Assembly: GCF_024362405.1 (NCBI RefSeq)
Contig: NZ_CP101454.1
Location: 496,001 to 560,000, forward strand
Origin: Halorarius litoreus
GTDB lineage: Archaea > Halobacteriota > Halobacteria > Halobacteriales > Haloarculaceae
Direction of reading: 5' to 3'
DNA length: 64,000 bases
The position numbers and the translations under genes are program-made. Shown here in pieces: positions 8,176 to 16,397 of the stretch. Every line of letters starts with the position of its first letter. The stretch's first letter is position 1. The notes below the pieces were generated by a model. That model saw only the letters and a list, made by a program, of their open reading frames with translations, was not told where the DNA came from and ran no database searches.

Positions 8176-8260
8176 CGCCGAGGGTGAGATTTGAACTCAC
8201 GTGTCCGTGAGGACAGCAGATTTCGAATCTGCCGCCTTGGCCGGGCTAGGCTACCTCGGC
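8176..8260 (-). tRNA. tRNA-Ser (anticodon CGA)
   Basis: On the minus strand the acceptor arms GCCGAGG and CCTCGGC pair over 7 bp, with G as discriminator. The anticodon stem GCAGA/TCTGC encloses the loop TTCGAAA, giving anticodon CGA, which reads UCG serine codons. A long variable arm (about 8205-8220) is typical of tRNA-Ser. The T-arm is GTGAG-TTCAAAT-CTCAC. The length is 85 bases. CCA is not encoded and no intron is seen. A TATA-like box lies 27 bp upstream. Confidence 0.95.
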
Positions 8261-8283
8261 TCACCTGGTACTGTGCCGGTGGC

Positions 8284-8290
8284 GACTTTA
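8284..8290 (-). promoter_or_regulatory. TATA-like box of tRNA-Ser
   Basis: The coding strand reads CTAAAGT here, centred 27 bp before the tRNA 5' base at 8260, the canonical archaeal spacing. Confidence 0.5.
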
Positions 8291-8441
8291 GGGATTACGG
8301 TTCGGCGCCACGCAAACCCCTTGCTCGTCCGTCATGAACGGCCGGGTATGCGCTCGCGAGTTCGACACGGCTGTCCGGTCGTTCTTCGACCTCGACGACG
8401 AGCCCCGACAGGAATAAACGGTCCCCGTACGGCATCCGGAT

Positions 8442-9389
8442 ATGGACATCGACGCGGCAAGCGCCGACTGTCAGGCCGTCCTCGACGCCGTCGGTGAGGC
8501 GGTCATCGCGGACCGCGAGTTCTTAGAGACCGTCATCATCGGCGCGGTCGCCCGCGGCCACGTCCTCCTCGAAGACGTTCCGGGAACGGGCAAGACCCTC
8601 ACCGCCCGCTCGCTCGCGACGGCGCTCGGCCTCTCGTTCTCGCGCGTCCAGTTCACCCCCGACCTCCTCCCCTCGGACGTCACGGGAACGCACGTCTACA
8701 ACGAACGCGACCGCAGCTTCGAGTTCCGCGAGGGCCCCATCTTCGCCAACGTCGTCCTCGCAGACGAGATCAACCGCGCACCCCCCAAGACGCAATCCGC
8801 GCTCCTCGAGGCGATGGAGGAGGAGCAGGTGACCGTCGACGGCGACACCCATCCCCTGCCCCAGCCGTTCCTCGTCATCGCGACGCAGAACCCCGTCGAG
8901 CAGGAGGGGACCTTCTCACTTCCCGAAGCCCAGCTCGACCGCTTCGTGGTCAAGACCGCCGTGGGCTACCCCGAGGAGGAGGGCGAGGTCGAACTGCTCC
9001 GCCTCCGCGCGGGCCGCGCGGAGCGTTCGCCGTCGGTCGAGCGCGTGCTCGACCCCGAGCGCGTCCGAGCCATCCGGGCGGCGCCCGAGGAGATTCGCGT
9101 CGACGAGGACCTGCTCTACTACATGGCCCAGCTGTCACGGAGAACGCGAGCGGACCGCCGGGTCGCCGTCGGGGTCTCACCCCGCGGCACCCAGCGACTG
9201 TTCGAGGCCTCCCGGGCGCGAGCGGTCGTCCTCGGCCGCGAGTACGTCACCCCCGACGACGTGAAGCACGTGGCGGTCCCCGTCCTCGCCCATCGACTCG
9301 TCCTCACGCCCGACGCGAAAGTCGAAGACGTGGCCAAGGCGCGAGTCATCCGCGAGACGCTCGACGAGGTACCGGTCCCGACGCTCTAG
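8442..9389 (+). CDS. MoxR-type AAA+ ATPase
   Basis: The 315-residue AAA+ protein has Walker A DVPGTGKT near 43-50, Walker B VVLADEINRA near 105, a sensor-1 region with ATQNP and a C-terminal helical lid domain. MoxR ATPases act as chaperones or metal-insertion factors for DUF58/vWA partner proteins. A matching DUF58-DUF4129 operon lies 2 kb away in opposite orientation, and these families are commonly linked in haloarchaea. An AATAAAC box centred 26 bp before the ATG implies a leaderless mRNA. Confidence 0.92.
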   Translation: MDIDAASADCQAVLDAVGEAVIADREFLETVIIGAVARGHVLLEDVPGTGKTLTARSLATALGLSFSRVQFTPDLLPSDVTGTHVYNERDRSFEFREGPIFANVVLADEINRAPPKTQSALLEAMEEEQVTVDGDTHPLPQPFLVIATQNPVEQEGTFSLPEAQLDRFVVKTAVGYPEEEGEVELLRLRAGRAERSPSVERVLDPERVRAIRAAPEEIRVDEDLLYYMAQLSRRTRADRRVAVGVSPRGTQRLFEASRARAVVLGREYVTPDDVKHVAVPVLAHRLVLTPDAKVEDVAKARVIRETLDEVPVPTL

Positions 9390-9479
9390 GGTTATCAGGA
9401 AGCGTATAAGGAGCTACACCAGACGTTATTCAAAACCAACGGTAGATTTACCACATAGTCATCTATCCGTTCACCCAGA

Positions 9480-9722
9480 ATGGAATCTGACGTTAAATCG
9501 AGACTCAATAGCAAAGAATGGACCACGATTCGTGATTTCGTCGACGACGAGGACGGGTTCCGGCTGCCGAGGTACGAAGCGAAGTACGTCGAGCAGCCGG
9601 GGATGGAGTACGTCGAGAACGACCTCGTGCTGGTGAAGCAGGTCAGCTCGATCAGCGGCGCGGAGCAGATCTACCACCTTCCCAAGGGCGTCTTCGAGGG
9701 CGTCGTCGACTCCCTCACGTGA
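9480..9722 (+). CDS. Small acidic cytoplasmic protein of unknown function
   Basis: The 80-residue product (starting MESDVKSRLNSKEWTTIRDFVDD) has no membrane segment or cysteine. It contains two tyrosine-rich short strands around ...EYVENDLVLVKQV. I do not recognise a family. A GATTTA box lies about 27 bp before the ATG, which supports real expression. Composition is less GC-biased in the first 20 codons than in its neighbours. Confidence 0.65.
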   Translation: MESDVKSRLNSKEWTTIRDFVDDEDGFRLPRYEAKYVEQPGMEYVENDLVLVKQVSSISGAEQIYHLPKGVFEGVVDSLT

Positions 9723-9757
9723 CGCAGACGCCGTCGAGACGCACCGCCCACGCCACC

Positions 9758-10108
9758 CTACCCCGATAGGTTTCGGACCCGTTCGAGCGCCCGATACTCT
9801 CGACGTTCGGCGAGCGCCGTCGCCACGACCAGCAGACCGACGAGCGCCGCCCCGACGACCTTCGAGTCGCCCGCGTCGAGCGCGTCGAGCGTGTGATGCA
9901 GGAAGAACACGTCGACCACAGGGGAGCCGTGTATCGCCTTCAGCTGTGCGGCCGCGACCGGACTCACCCAGTGGACGTCCGGCACCATCGCCCACACGCC
10001 CCCGAGCAGCGCCACCAGTCGCGGATACCGAACGCCGGGAACGAGATACGTCACGACGAGTACCGTGATGGCCGCACCGAACGCGAAGTGGGCGATGGCG
10101 AGCGACAT
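9758..10108 (-). CDS. Small multi-helix membrane protein
   Basis: The 116-residue product begins MSLAIAHFAFGAAITVLVVTYLVPG and has three or four hydrophobic segments. A conserved-looking AHFAFG start and a central HWVSP and FLHHTLD histidine pair resemble short membrane-bound metal-hydrolase relatives of the YdjM type. The family is not certain. Its ATG overlaps the upstream stop codon by one base, so the two genes are translationally coupled. Confidence 0.6.
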   Translation of the reverse strand: MSLAIAHFAFGAAITVLVVTYLVPGVRYPRLVALLGGVWAMVPDVHWVSPVAAAQLKAIHGSPVVDVFFLHHTLDALDAGDSKVVGAALVGLLVVATALAERREYRALERVRNLSG

Positions 10109-10650
10109 TACAGCGCCGCGTCGGCGTACGCCTCCAGCCCCCGCACCGTGGGCCGGAGGTACGAATCCCGGTAGGCGTCGAGGTCGTTCTGCAGCAGGTT
10201 GAACCGCATGTAGACCATCGCCGCCAGCACCTCCCGGAACCCCGACATCGAGAGGTCGCTGGCCTGTTCGCCGGAGTCCGGCGGACAGTCGGCGGGACGT
10301 ATCGGGAGCATGACGACCGTGTCCGGAATCCCGGCGTCACCGGTGAACAGCAGGTCCTTCACGCTCCCGTCGTCGTTCGGTTCGTGGACCGAGAGGAGGG
10401 CGCCGCTCGCGATCATGTCCGTCGGGTCCTCGGACACCTCGATGCCCACGACCGCGATGACGAAGTCGGCGTCCGTCCCCGTCAGGGCGTCCGTGAAGGC
10501 TGCGTGTGCGGACTCGAACCGCTCGGCGAACGTCGCGTCGTCGAGGTCCTGTACCGCGTTGTAGAGCGTCCCCAGGCTCCGGGTCTCGTCGCGCACCGCC
10601 TCGCGCAGCGCGTCGGGGAGGTCGTGTTCGAGGTCCAGGCGTTCGGGCAT
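10108..10650 (-). CDS. Haloarchaeal protein of unknown function
   Basis: The 180-residue soluble acidic protein starts MPERLDLEHDLPDALREAV. It has a long N-terminal helix, a central beta-rich part (DADFVIAVVGIEVSEDPTDMIASG) and a C-terminal helical half (FREVLAAMVYMRFNLLQNDLDAYRD). No catalytic motif is apparent. It is the first gene of a two-gene operon with the membrane protein at 9758-10108, overlapping by one base. Confidence 0.65.
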   Translation of the reverse strand: MPERLDLEHDLPDALREAVRDETRSLGTLYNAVQDLDDATFAERFESAHAAFTDALTGTDADFVIAVVGIEVSEDPTDMIASGALLSVHEPNDDGSVKDLLFTGDAGIPDTVVMLPIRPADCPPDSGEQASDLSMSGFREVLAAMVYMRFNLLQNDLDAYRDSYLRPTVRGLEAYADAAL

Positions 10651-10730
10651 TGCCGCTGATTGGGCGCCGGGCAGGAAAAACGGCTAGGTGACACTGCGGG
10701 GTGGAACGATGACGGGAACGCAGGTGACGA

Positions 10731-11022
10731 CACCTCGAAAGCCCCGACGCGCTACGGTCGCGCGGCTCGCTGCGCTCCTCGGGGCTCACCTCGCTACGCT
10801 CGGTTCACCACCTCCGGTGCTTGCATCGCCGGGCTTCCCGTAGCGCGTCGCCCCTTTCAGTCCCACCCACGTCGCGTGACCAACCTAGCAATGCGGTGGG
10901 ACTGAAAGGGGCCGGTCGCTCGTCGTGGTGAGACGAAGTAAGCACCGCAGGTGTCGGCACTCCGTGCCGACCCGAGGAGCGCAGCGAGTCGAGCAGACGA
11001 GCGACCGGGGGCTTTCGAGGTG
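10731..11022. repeat. 292-bp nested inverted-repeat mosaic (non-coding)
   Basis: The outer arms are 15-bp perfect inverted repeats: CACCTCGAAAGCCCC at 10731-10745 and its complement at 11008-11022. At the centre is a 17-bp perfect pair, CCCCTTTCAGTCCCACC at 10851-10867 and its complement at 10895-10911. Two further arm pairs fold the left half (CGACGCGCTACGG, about 10745-10757, with about 10838-10850) and the right half (CGGTCGCTCGTC with GACGAGCGACCG, about 10913-11007). The whole stretch could form a cruciform. It looks like a MITE-like or haloarchaeal intergenic repeat unit; no target-site duplication or transposase is evident. The rest of the 10651-11055 gap holds no gene. Confidence 0.75.
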
Positions 11023-11055
11023 GTTACATCCGAGACGCCACAAGCGGAGCAGTCA

Positions 11056-11571
11056 TCACCGCAACACAGCCACGATGAGCGTGGCGCCGAACAACAGGAG
11101 GAACACCGCGAGCAGGGGCTGCCCCCCGCCCGCCACCCGGAACACGCCGTAGACGAACGCTGCGCCGACCACGGCGACGGCGAGACTCGCCGCGGCGTGG
11201 ACGAGTTCGAGCCGTTCGGTCCGGGCACGGCGGCCCAGTTGCTCGCCGACGGAGAGCGCGTTGTCACCGACGTCCCACGCCAGCACCGTCGCAGCAGCCG
11301 AGATTACGAGCAGTTCGGGGGGCGTTCCATACACCCCGCCGACGAGGAGGCCGACGACGAGCACGGCGACGGCGACCCCGAGCGTCCGGCGCGACTGCTC
11401 GCGCAGGGCGTAGGCGAACAGCCCGGTGGCGAGGACCCCGATGCCGATGGCCGGGACGACGGGCGCGAGCGCGAGCGCAGCGACCAGCCCCGCCGCGAGC
11501 GTGAGCCCCTGCCCGACGTTCGAGGGGCCGGCGACGAACGCGCCCTCCGAGTCGGCCGTCACGCCGACCAC
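11056..11571 (-). CDS. Membrane protein of the DUF58/MoxR cluster
   Basis: The 171-residue protein has five or six hydrophobic segments (for example LTLAAGLVAALALAPVVPAIGIGVLATGLFAYAL) and short loops, with a positively charged stretch RRARTERLELVHAAASL. No enzymatic motif is visible. The GTG start at 11571 overlaps the end of the DUF58 gene by 13 bases. It is the last gene of a four-gene, overlap-coupled operon and is probably a membrane partner of that complex (inference from position; such a gene often ends this haloarchaeal cluster). Confidence 0.7.
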   Translation of the reverse strand: MVGVTADSEGAFVAGPSNVGQGLTLAAGLVAALALAPVVPAIGIGVLATGLFAYALREQSRRTLGVAVAVLVVGLLVGGVYGTPPELLVISAAATVLAWDVGDNALSVGEQLGRRARTERLELVHAAASLAVAVVGAAFVYGVFRVAGGGQPLLAVFLLLFGATLIVAVLR

Positions 11572-12872
11572 CTCGTTCGGGCCTCCGCAATCGCCGTCGC
11601 CAGCGACTCCTCGCCCCAGTCGACGACCCGAATGCCCGCACCCCGCAGGTTCGACAACCGGAGGTCGCGCTCGGCGCGGGCGAGCGCGCGTCCCGGCGAC
11701 CCCGAGTCACAGGGGTTCGGAGAGATGACCGTCACGCGGTGCCCGTAGGCGTCGAGTCGTCGCGCCACACTCAGGATGTACTCGTCGGTCATCGGCGAGA
11801 AGAGGACGACCTGCGTCTCCGGGGAGAGCCGCCGCCGCAGGCGGTCGAGCCGGATGCTCGCGTAGAACGGGCGGTCCGCGGGCGTGGCGGCGAACGCGGG
11901 GTCCGTCGCCAGTAGGTGGCGGGCGCGGGCCCGGTGCTCGTCGCCGGCGCCGGGCTGGAGGAAGGCGTCGGTCGGGCCGTACGCGACGAGCCCCACCTGG
12001 TCGCCGGTCGCCAGCAGGGAGGTGAACGCCTCGCCCGCCGCGGCGACCGACCGCTCGATGGCCGAGGCGCCGTCCTCCGAGCCGACGTGCGCCGCCTCGC
12101 GCGTGTCGACGACGAGCTGGACGGTGGCGGCCTGCTCCTGCCGGTACTCGACGGTGGCGAACTCCCCCGTGCGGGCGGCCCGTCGCCAGTCGATACGCGA
12201 GATGGGGTCGCCCGGTCGGTAGTCGCGGACGGCGTGGAACTCGGTCCCGGCGCCGCCCGTGTCGGTCGCCACGCGCCCCGTGTACTGGGTGGTCTGTGCG
12301 CGCAGCGGGATGGGCACGCCCGTCGAGAGCGTCGGGACGCAGGTGAGTTGCGTCGGCTCGCTGGTCTCGACGGTCGTCTCCCGCTCGATGGCCCCCGAGA
12401 ACCCCCGGAGGAGGACGGTCGCGGGGTCGAACTCGTGGGCCCCCCGCGTCGCCTCGACGGTGTAGCGGAGCGTCGCGTGCTTGCCGGGTCGCAGCGCCGT
12501 CCCGAGCCGCGGCGACCCCTCGACGACGTTCAGTCCCGGCGGAACGCCGTCGACGAGCCGCACGTCCGGGAGCGTCGAGTCACCGACGTTCCGCACCCGG
12601 ACGGTCACGGTCACGAGGTCGCCCGGCGCGGCGTCCGTTCGGTCGAGTTCTCGGACGAGTTCGAGCGCGCCCGTCGGCGGGGCCGCGACCGCCGCGTAGG
12701 CGACGAAGACGACGCCGACGCCACCCGCGAGCAGGAGCGCGGGCTGGGCGACGGCGATGCCGAGCGCGGCGGCGACGAGCGCGACGGCACCCACCCCGAC
12801 CCAGCGGCTGGTTTCGCGGTCGACCGTCTCGGGAGTGGTGCGGTCGGCGGGGTCCGCGACCGGCTCACTCAT
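11559..12872 (-). CDS. DUF58 domain protein (vWA-like), MoxR partner
   Basis: The 437-residue protein has two N-terminal membrane helices (about 28-65). A beta-sandwich of the CARDB/DUF11 type follows (TVTVRVRNVGDSTLPDVRLVDGVPPGL). The DUF58 signature GTEFHAVRDYRPGDPISRIDWRRAARTGE is near residue 240 (full motif spans about 29 residues), then a vWA-like Rossmann part (VQLVVDTREAAHVG). DUF58 proteins pair with MoxR ATPases, possibly in cell-envelope assembly. The ATG at 12872 overlaps the upstream gene by 8 bases. Confidence 0.88.
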   Translation of the reverse strand: MSEPVADPADRTTPETVDRETSRWVGVGAVALVAAALGIAVAQPALLLAGGVGVVFVAYAAVAAPPTGALELVRELDRTDAAPGDLVTVTVRVRNVGDSTLPDVRLVDGVPPGLNVVEGSPRLGTALRPGKHATLRYTVEATRGAHEFDPATVLLRGFSGAIERETTVETSEPTQLTCVPTLSTGVPIPLRAQTTQYTGRVATDTGGAGTEFHAVRDYRPGDPISRIDWRRAARTGEFATVEYRQEQAATVQLVVDTREAAHVGSEDGASAIERSVAAAGEAFTSLLATGDQVGLVAYGPTDAFLQPGAGDEHRARARHLLATDPAFAATPADRPFYASIRLDRLRRRLSPETQVVLFSPMTDEYILSVARRLDAYGHRVTVISPNPCDSGSPGRALARAERDLRLSNLRGAGIRVVDWGEESLATAIAEARTRWSA

Positions 12873-13431
12873 CGCCAACCCCCGCCCGTCGGGCGATGGC
12901 GTGCGCGGCGTGCTTCGCCTGGACGGTAAACGAGTAGCTGCCGGAGACCGAACTCCGGAGTCGCTCGCCGAACGACGCCTCCGTCGAGTCCACCGGCTCG
13001 GTCGCGAAGAACGCCGCCGCGACGGGGTCGTCCGTCCACTCGCCGCTGTCGAGCATGTCGAGTGCCACCTCGCGCGGGTGGCCCTCCCGCGCGAGCGTGG
13101 CGAGAGCCGCGGCCTCCAGCCGCTCGCGTATCTCGGCGCGCGCCGCGTCGTTCGCCCGGTCACGCCGGGGGGCGATGGCCGCGAGCGCCGTGTCGAACTC
13201 GTCGCCCGGCACCGGGTGGTCGGGCGGTGACTCCACCGCGGGCAGCGTGGCGGTGTCGCGGTCGGTGTCGAGCCGACTGCGGACGAGCGCGAGCCCGACG
13301 AGCAGGGCCAGCCCGCCGACGGCGAGAATCGCCCCGTACGAGAGCGGCAGCCCCACACCGAGCGTGGGGACGAACACGACGACGAGGCCGCCGAGCGCGG
13401 CGACCGCCCCGACGACGAGTACCCGGCTCAC
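12865..13431 (-). CDS. Two-helix membrane protein of the DUF58/MoxR cluster
   Basis: The 188-residue protein begins VSRVLVVGAVAALGGLVVVF and has two transmembrane helices (about 5-24 and 30-48). An acidic cytoplasmic tail follows, with a helical repeat region (AALATLAREGHPREVALDMLDSGEW). Haloarchaeal MoxR-DUF58 loci usually contain such a protein (a DUF7269-type member by position; not verified). The GTG at 13431 overlaps the previous stop codon as GTGA, so translation is coupled. A longer in-frame extension was rejected because it is arginine-rich shadow sequence. Confidence 0.72.
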   Translation of the reverse strand: MSRVLVVGAVAALGGLVVVFVPTLGVGLPLSYGAILAVGGLALLVGLALVRSRLDTDRDTATLPAVESPPDHPVPGDEFDTALAAIAPRRDRANDAARAEIRERLEAAALATLAREGHPREVALDMLDSGEWTDDPVAAAFFATEPVDSTEASFGERLRSSVSGSYSFTVQAKHAAHAIARRAGVGDE

Positions 13432-14330
13432 GCGAACCCCGCCTCGATGTTCCGGAGGGCGTCGAGCGCCGCCTGCTCGCGTTCCTCGGTCACGGCCGCA
13501 CCGCCGTATCTGACCGCCTCGAACAGTTCGGTGAGCGCCTCGACGTCCTCGCGGGCCATCCCGGCGTCGACTGCGGCCGCGGCGAACTCGTTCGGCGTGC
13601 TCGACTGCGGGTTCGCCACGTCGAGGTGGCCCGTCATCTCGCGCCACGCCCGATAGACCTCGTTGTCCGTGACCGCGCCGCGGGCGATGCGGTCGGCGGC
13701 CTCGCCAGCGACGCGGCCCACCGCTTGCACGTCCGTGCCCTCGTCCGGAAGCGGGTCGGGTTCGGGGGTGAACTCGTCGTCACCCGTCGCGCGCACGAGA
13801 ACGAGACCCGCGGCGAGCAGCGCGAGGCAGAACAGCGCCGCAAGCACCGTCGGTGGGTCCGTCGCTGGGACCGCGGCCTCGCTCCCCCCGGGGACGCCGC
13901 CGGCAGGGATGAGCGAGGTGTTGTTCGCGCTCCCACCGCCGCGGTTCAGCCCGTCACCACCCCCACCGGACTGGAGCAGGAGGTAGAGGAAGCCGGCGAG
14001 GACGACACCGATACCAGCGACGGTGGCGATTCCCCGCAGGCCGTGTTGGCGGTAGAACTGATAGAGCGTGTAGAGGCTCGCGACGGCGAACAGCAGGAAC
14101 AGGAGGCGACCGAACCACTCGACGAGCCAGCCCGGCGGCGACGTGCTCGTGGGGTCGTCGGGCGAGAAGTCGATGGCGAACGGCTCGCTGCCGATGCCGG
14201 CGCTCCCGGTGTCGCCCGCGCCGAAGCCGCCGGAGCCGCCGCCCGGCTCGTCGATGGTGGCGGCCGCGACGCTGATGGCGAGTACCGCGAGCAGGGCCAG
14301 GAGGACCGAAACCACACGACTGCGTTCCAC
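13428..14330 (-). CDS. DUF4129 domain membrane protein
   Basis: The 300-residue protein starts with a signal-like helix (VVSVLLALLAVLAISVAAA). It has further membrane helices near 72-90, 98-118 and 160-178, separated by a Gly-rich outer loop, and a cytoplasmic C-terminal DUF4129 domain (DNEVYRAWREMTGHLDV ... STPNEFAAAAVDAGM ... LTELFEAVRYGG). The DUF4129 core resembles a regulatory domain found with transglutaminase/MoxR/DUF58 systems. It is the first gene of the four-gene operon running to 11056. Confidence 0.85.
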   Translation of the reverse strand: MERSRVVSVLLALLAVLAISVAAATIDEPGGGSGGFGAGDTGSAGIGSEPFAIDFSPDDPTSTSPPGWLVEWFGRLLFLLFAVASLYTLYQFYRQHGLRGIATVAGIGVVLAGFLYLLLQSGGGGDGLNRGGGSANNTSLIPAGGVPGGSEAAVPATDPPTVLAALFCLALLAAGLVLVRATGDDEFTPEPDPLPDEGTDVQAVGRVAGEAADRIARGAVTDNEVYRAWREMTGHLDVANPQSSTPNEFAAAAVDAGMAREDVEALTELFEAVRYGGAAVTEEREQAALDALRNIEAGFA

Positions 14331-14553
14331 GGCGGCTGTAGTCTATGTGGGCTGTTGAGCCTTTCCCACGGCAGGCGGGCGGGTCGCGGGCTCGTGTCGC
14401 AAAACCGACCGACGAGCGAGCCCCGAGCGAGTGGGACGGATCATCGATCGGTCAGTGGGAAGCCGTGGGCAAAAACGTAGTCCAGAGTGCAATCGAGATT
14501 GCAGTGACCTGACGACCCCGCGGCCCGTCCGCCGGCGGTGGCTCCGCCCACGG

Positions 14554-14560
14554 TATAAAT
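14554..14560 (+). promoter_or_regulatory. TATA box upstream of HTH_10 regulator
   Basis: TATAAAT is a near-perfect archaeal TATA box 56-62 bp before the ATG at 14616, implying a leader of about 30 bases. A weaker CTAA box at 14587-14590 would give a leaderless transcript instead. Confidence 0.5.
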
Positions 14561-14615
14561 ATCGTCGGAGTCATCCGGCAGTCGACCTAAGCGGTCGTGG
14601 TCGGACCGTCGGATT

Positions 14616-15299
14616 ATGCGACACGCGCGGTTCCTCCTGCGGAGCCGGGACGGCTCCTTCGAACTCGTCGGCCGCGAGGCACCGCCCACCGTCGAGCCGG
14701 AGGCCCTGCTCCACCTCGACCTGCTGGGAGACGGCACTGGGGTGACGCTCTACCGACTCACGGGCGACCGCGGCGCGATGCGCCAGACGCTCGACGCCGC
14801 CGAGCCGGTGTGCTCGTACGACATCTTCGACGCCGGCGACGACGACGACGCGTTCCACGCTCGCGTCCACTTCGAGCCACGAGACCCGGTCGCCACGCTG
14901 CTGGAACTCATCTCCGAACACCGGCTCACCATCGAGCCCCCACTCGAATTCGTCGGCACCGACGCGCTCCGCGTGCGGGTCGCCGGCCACCAGGACGCCA
15001 TCCGGCAGGCCGCCGAGGGCATCCCCGACTCGCTCATCGTCACGCTGGAGCGCGCCGGCGAGTACGAGCCCGCGACCGACTCGATGGCGAGCGTGCTCAC
15101 CGACCGGCAGCGACAGGTGCTCGCGACGGCCGTCGAGTGTGGCTACTACGACACGCCGCGGACGGCGACCCAAGCGGACGTGGCCGACGCCCTCGACTGT
15201 TCGGCGGGCACTGTCGGCGAACACCTGCGGAAGATCCAGGCGCGCGTGCTCCGCGAGGTGGCGGAGGTCGACCGCGCACCGGTCGCCGCGAAGCGGTAG
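14616..15299 (+). CDS. HTH_10 (bacterio-opsin activator-type) transcription regulator
   Basis: The 227-residue protein has an N-terminal alpha-beta ligand/sensor-like region (MRHARFLLRSRDGSF ...). Its C-terminal HTH_10 domain starts at LTDRQRQVLATAVECGYYDTPR (about 163-184), with the recognition helix in SAGTVGEHLRKIQARVL. It should bind DNA and respond to an unknown signal. Two further genes in this window (15612 and 25172) share the same architecture and the same MRxxxFLL-like start, and a third relative at 18441 is broken. Confidence 0.88.
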   Translation: MRHARFLLRSRDGSFELVGREAPPTVEPEALLHLDLLGDGTGVTLYRLTGDRGAMRQTLDAAEPVCSYDIFDAGDDDDAFHARVHFEPRDPVATLLELISEHRLTIEPPLEFVGTDALRVRVAGHQDAIRQAAEGIPDSLIVTLERAGEYEPATDSMASVLTDRQRQVLATAVECGYYDTPRTATQADVADALDCSAGTVGEHLRKIQARVLREVAEVDRAPVAAKR

Positions 15300-15302
15300 C
15301 GC

Positions 15303-15309
15303 ATATAAA
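15303..15309 (+). promoter_or_regulatory. TATA box of the MTH865-like gene
   Basis: ATATAAA lies 58-64 bp before the ATG at 15367. The resulting leader of about 35 bases carries a Shine-Dalgarno-like GAGGGTGA at about 15353-15360, so this mRNA is probably not leaderless. Confidence 0.55.
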
Positions 15310-15366
15310 GCCCCGCACAGTAGCGGCGATAGTTCCAGGGGAGTCGCGTCCAGAGGGTGAGACGCA

Positions 15367-15621
15367 ATGGCAGACGAAGCTAACGTCCGCGAGCAGTTCA
15401 CCGAGGCGTTCAAAGGCGCGAACTACCCCGTCAACAGCCCGATGGACCTCGTCCCGGCGCTCCCGAACGGCCCGGCGACGCAGTTCGAGATCGGCGACGA
15501 GACCATCACCGCGATGGAGCTCAACCAGAAGGCCGCCGGCGAGGCGGACTACCCCTACGAGACCGTCGAGGAGCTCGTCGACGACCTCATCGAGGGGATG
15601 AAGGACCGCGACTACCTCTGA
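15367..15621 (+). CDS. MTH865-like family protein
   Basis: The 84-residue protein matches the MTH865 family. It has an EF-hand-like small helical fold with the conserved order REQFTEAFKGANYPVNSPMDLVPALPNG and a C-terminal ETVEELVDDLIEGMKDRDYL helix. The function is unknown. It has its own TATA box and a ribosome binding site, and its last bases overlap the end of the convergent regulator gene (15612), so both 3' ends share 10 bp. It carries no charged-residue oddities beyond usual halophile acidity. Confidence 0.88.
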   Translation: MADEANVREQFTEAFKGANYPVNSPMDLVPALPNGPATQFEIGDETITAMELNQKAAGEADYPYETVEELVDDLIEGMKDRDYL

Positions 15622-16265
15622 GGCAGCACGCCCTTCAGAACCGTCGACTCGATCTTTCTTAGGTGCTCACCGACCGTCCCCGTAGAGATATCGAGGCGGT
15701 CCGCGATGTCCTGGTAGTTGGCCTGCCGTGGCTCCTCGTAGTAGCCGGCCTCGACCGCCGCCCGCAGCGTCTCGCGCTGGCGCTCGGTCAACTGCGCGTA
15801 CAGCCCGTGGTCGGTCGGAACGTAGTCGCCCGTTCCCAACAGGCGCAACCGAACCTCCTCGGTCATCGCTCCCATCGCCTCGCGGAACGTCTCCAGTTCG
15901 CCGATGGCCGTCACCCGCAGCGCCCCACGGTCGGCGTACTGCATCGGCATATCGAGCACGAGGTCGTGGTTCTGGGGAATCGAGTAGATGCGTTCGAGCA
16001 GCGCGTTCGGCGTGAACTGGGTGTGGGCGAACACGCGCTCGCCGAGCGCGGTCGTCGACGCCGACACCACCGCCTCGTGGTCGTCGAGCACCGTCTGGGC
16101 CGTCTCGCGGTCGCCCTGGAGCTCGTACAGCGAGACGACCGTCCCGTCGTCGAGCAGCCGGAACCGGTGGATGGCCCGCCGCTCGAGGCCGGCGGCATCG
16201 AGCGACGCCTCGATGGGGTGGAACTGCCCGTCAGGGGGCACGAGCAGGAACGTGATGAATCGCAC
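15612..16265 (-). CDS. HTH_10 (bacterio-opsin activator-type) transcription regulator
   Basis: This 217-residue paralogue of the 14616 regulator has an N-terminal sensor part (VRFITFLLVPPDGQFHPIEA). Its C-terminal HTH_10 domain shows LTERQRETLRAAVEAGYYEEPR with recognition helix STGTVGEHLRKIEST. The GTG at 16265 is chosen because the AAAAAA/TTTTTT TATA-like box (about 16289-16297) is centred 28 bp upstream and because it aligns with the paralogous MR starts. A GTG at 16280, five codons earlier, also remains possible. The gene sits head-to-head with the acyl-CoA synthetase, which it may control. Confidence 0.85.
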   Translation of the reverse strand: MRFITFLLVPPDGQFHPIEASLDAAGLERRAIHRFRLLDDGTVVSLYELQGDRETAQTVLDDHEAVVSASTTALGERVFAHTQFTPNALLERIYSIPQNHDLVLDMPMQYADRGALRVTAIGELETFREAMGAMTEEVRLRLLGTGDYVPTDHGLYAQLTERQRETLRAAVEAGYYEEPRQANYQDIADRLDISTGTVGEHLRKIESTVLKGVLPQR

Positions 16266-16397
16266 ACCGGAGGAGTCCACCAGCGACAGAAAAAACCCTT
16301 CTGCCGTCCCGGCCCGGCTGTTTTAAACACGGTGCAAATAAGAAGTCCCGTAGATACGCGGCAGAAGTCCGTTGGGGTGCGAGCGTAGCCCCTCTGT

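Noticed and set aside
8334..8417. 27-codon ORF MNGRVCAREFDTAVRSF... before the MoxR gene
   Set aside because: No TATA box lies at the spacing seen for other genes; the nearby box belongs to tRNA-Ser. Its stop overlaps the MoxR promoter. It could be real but the support is too weak.
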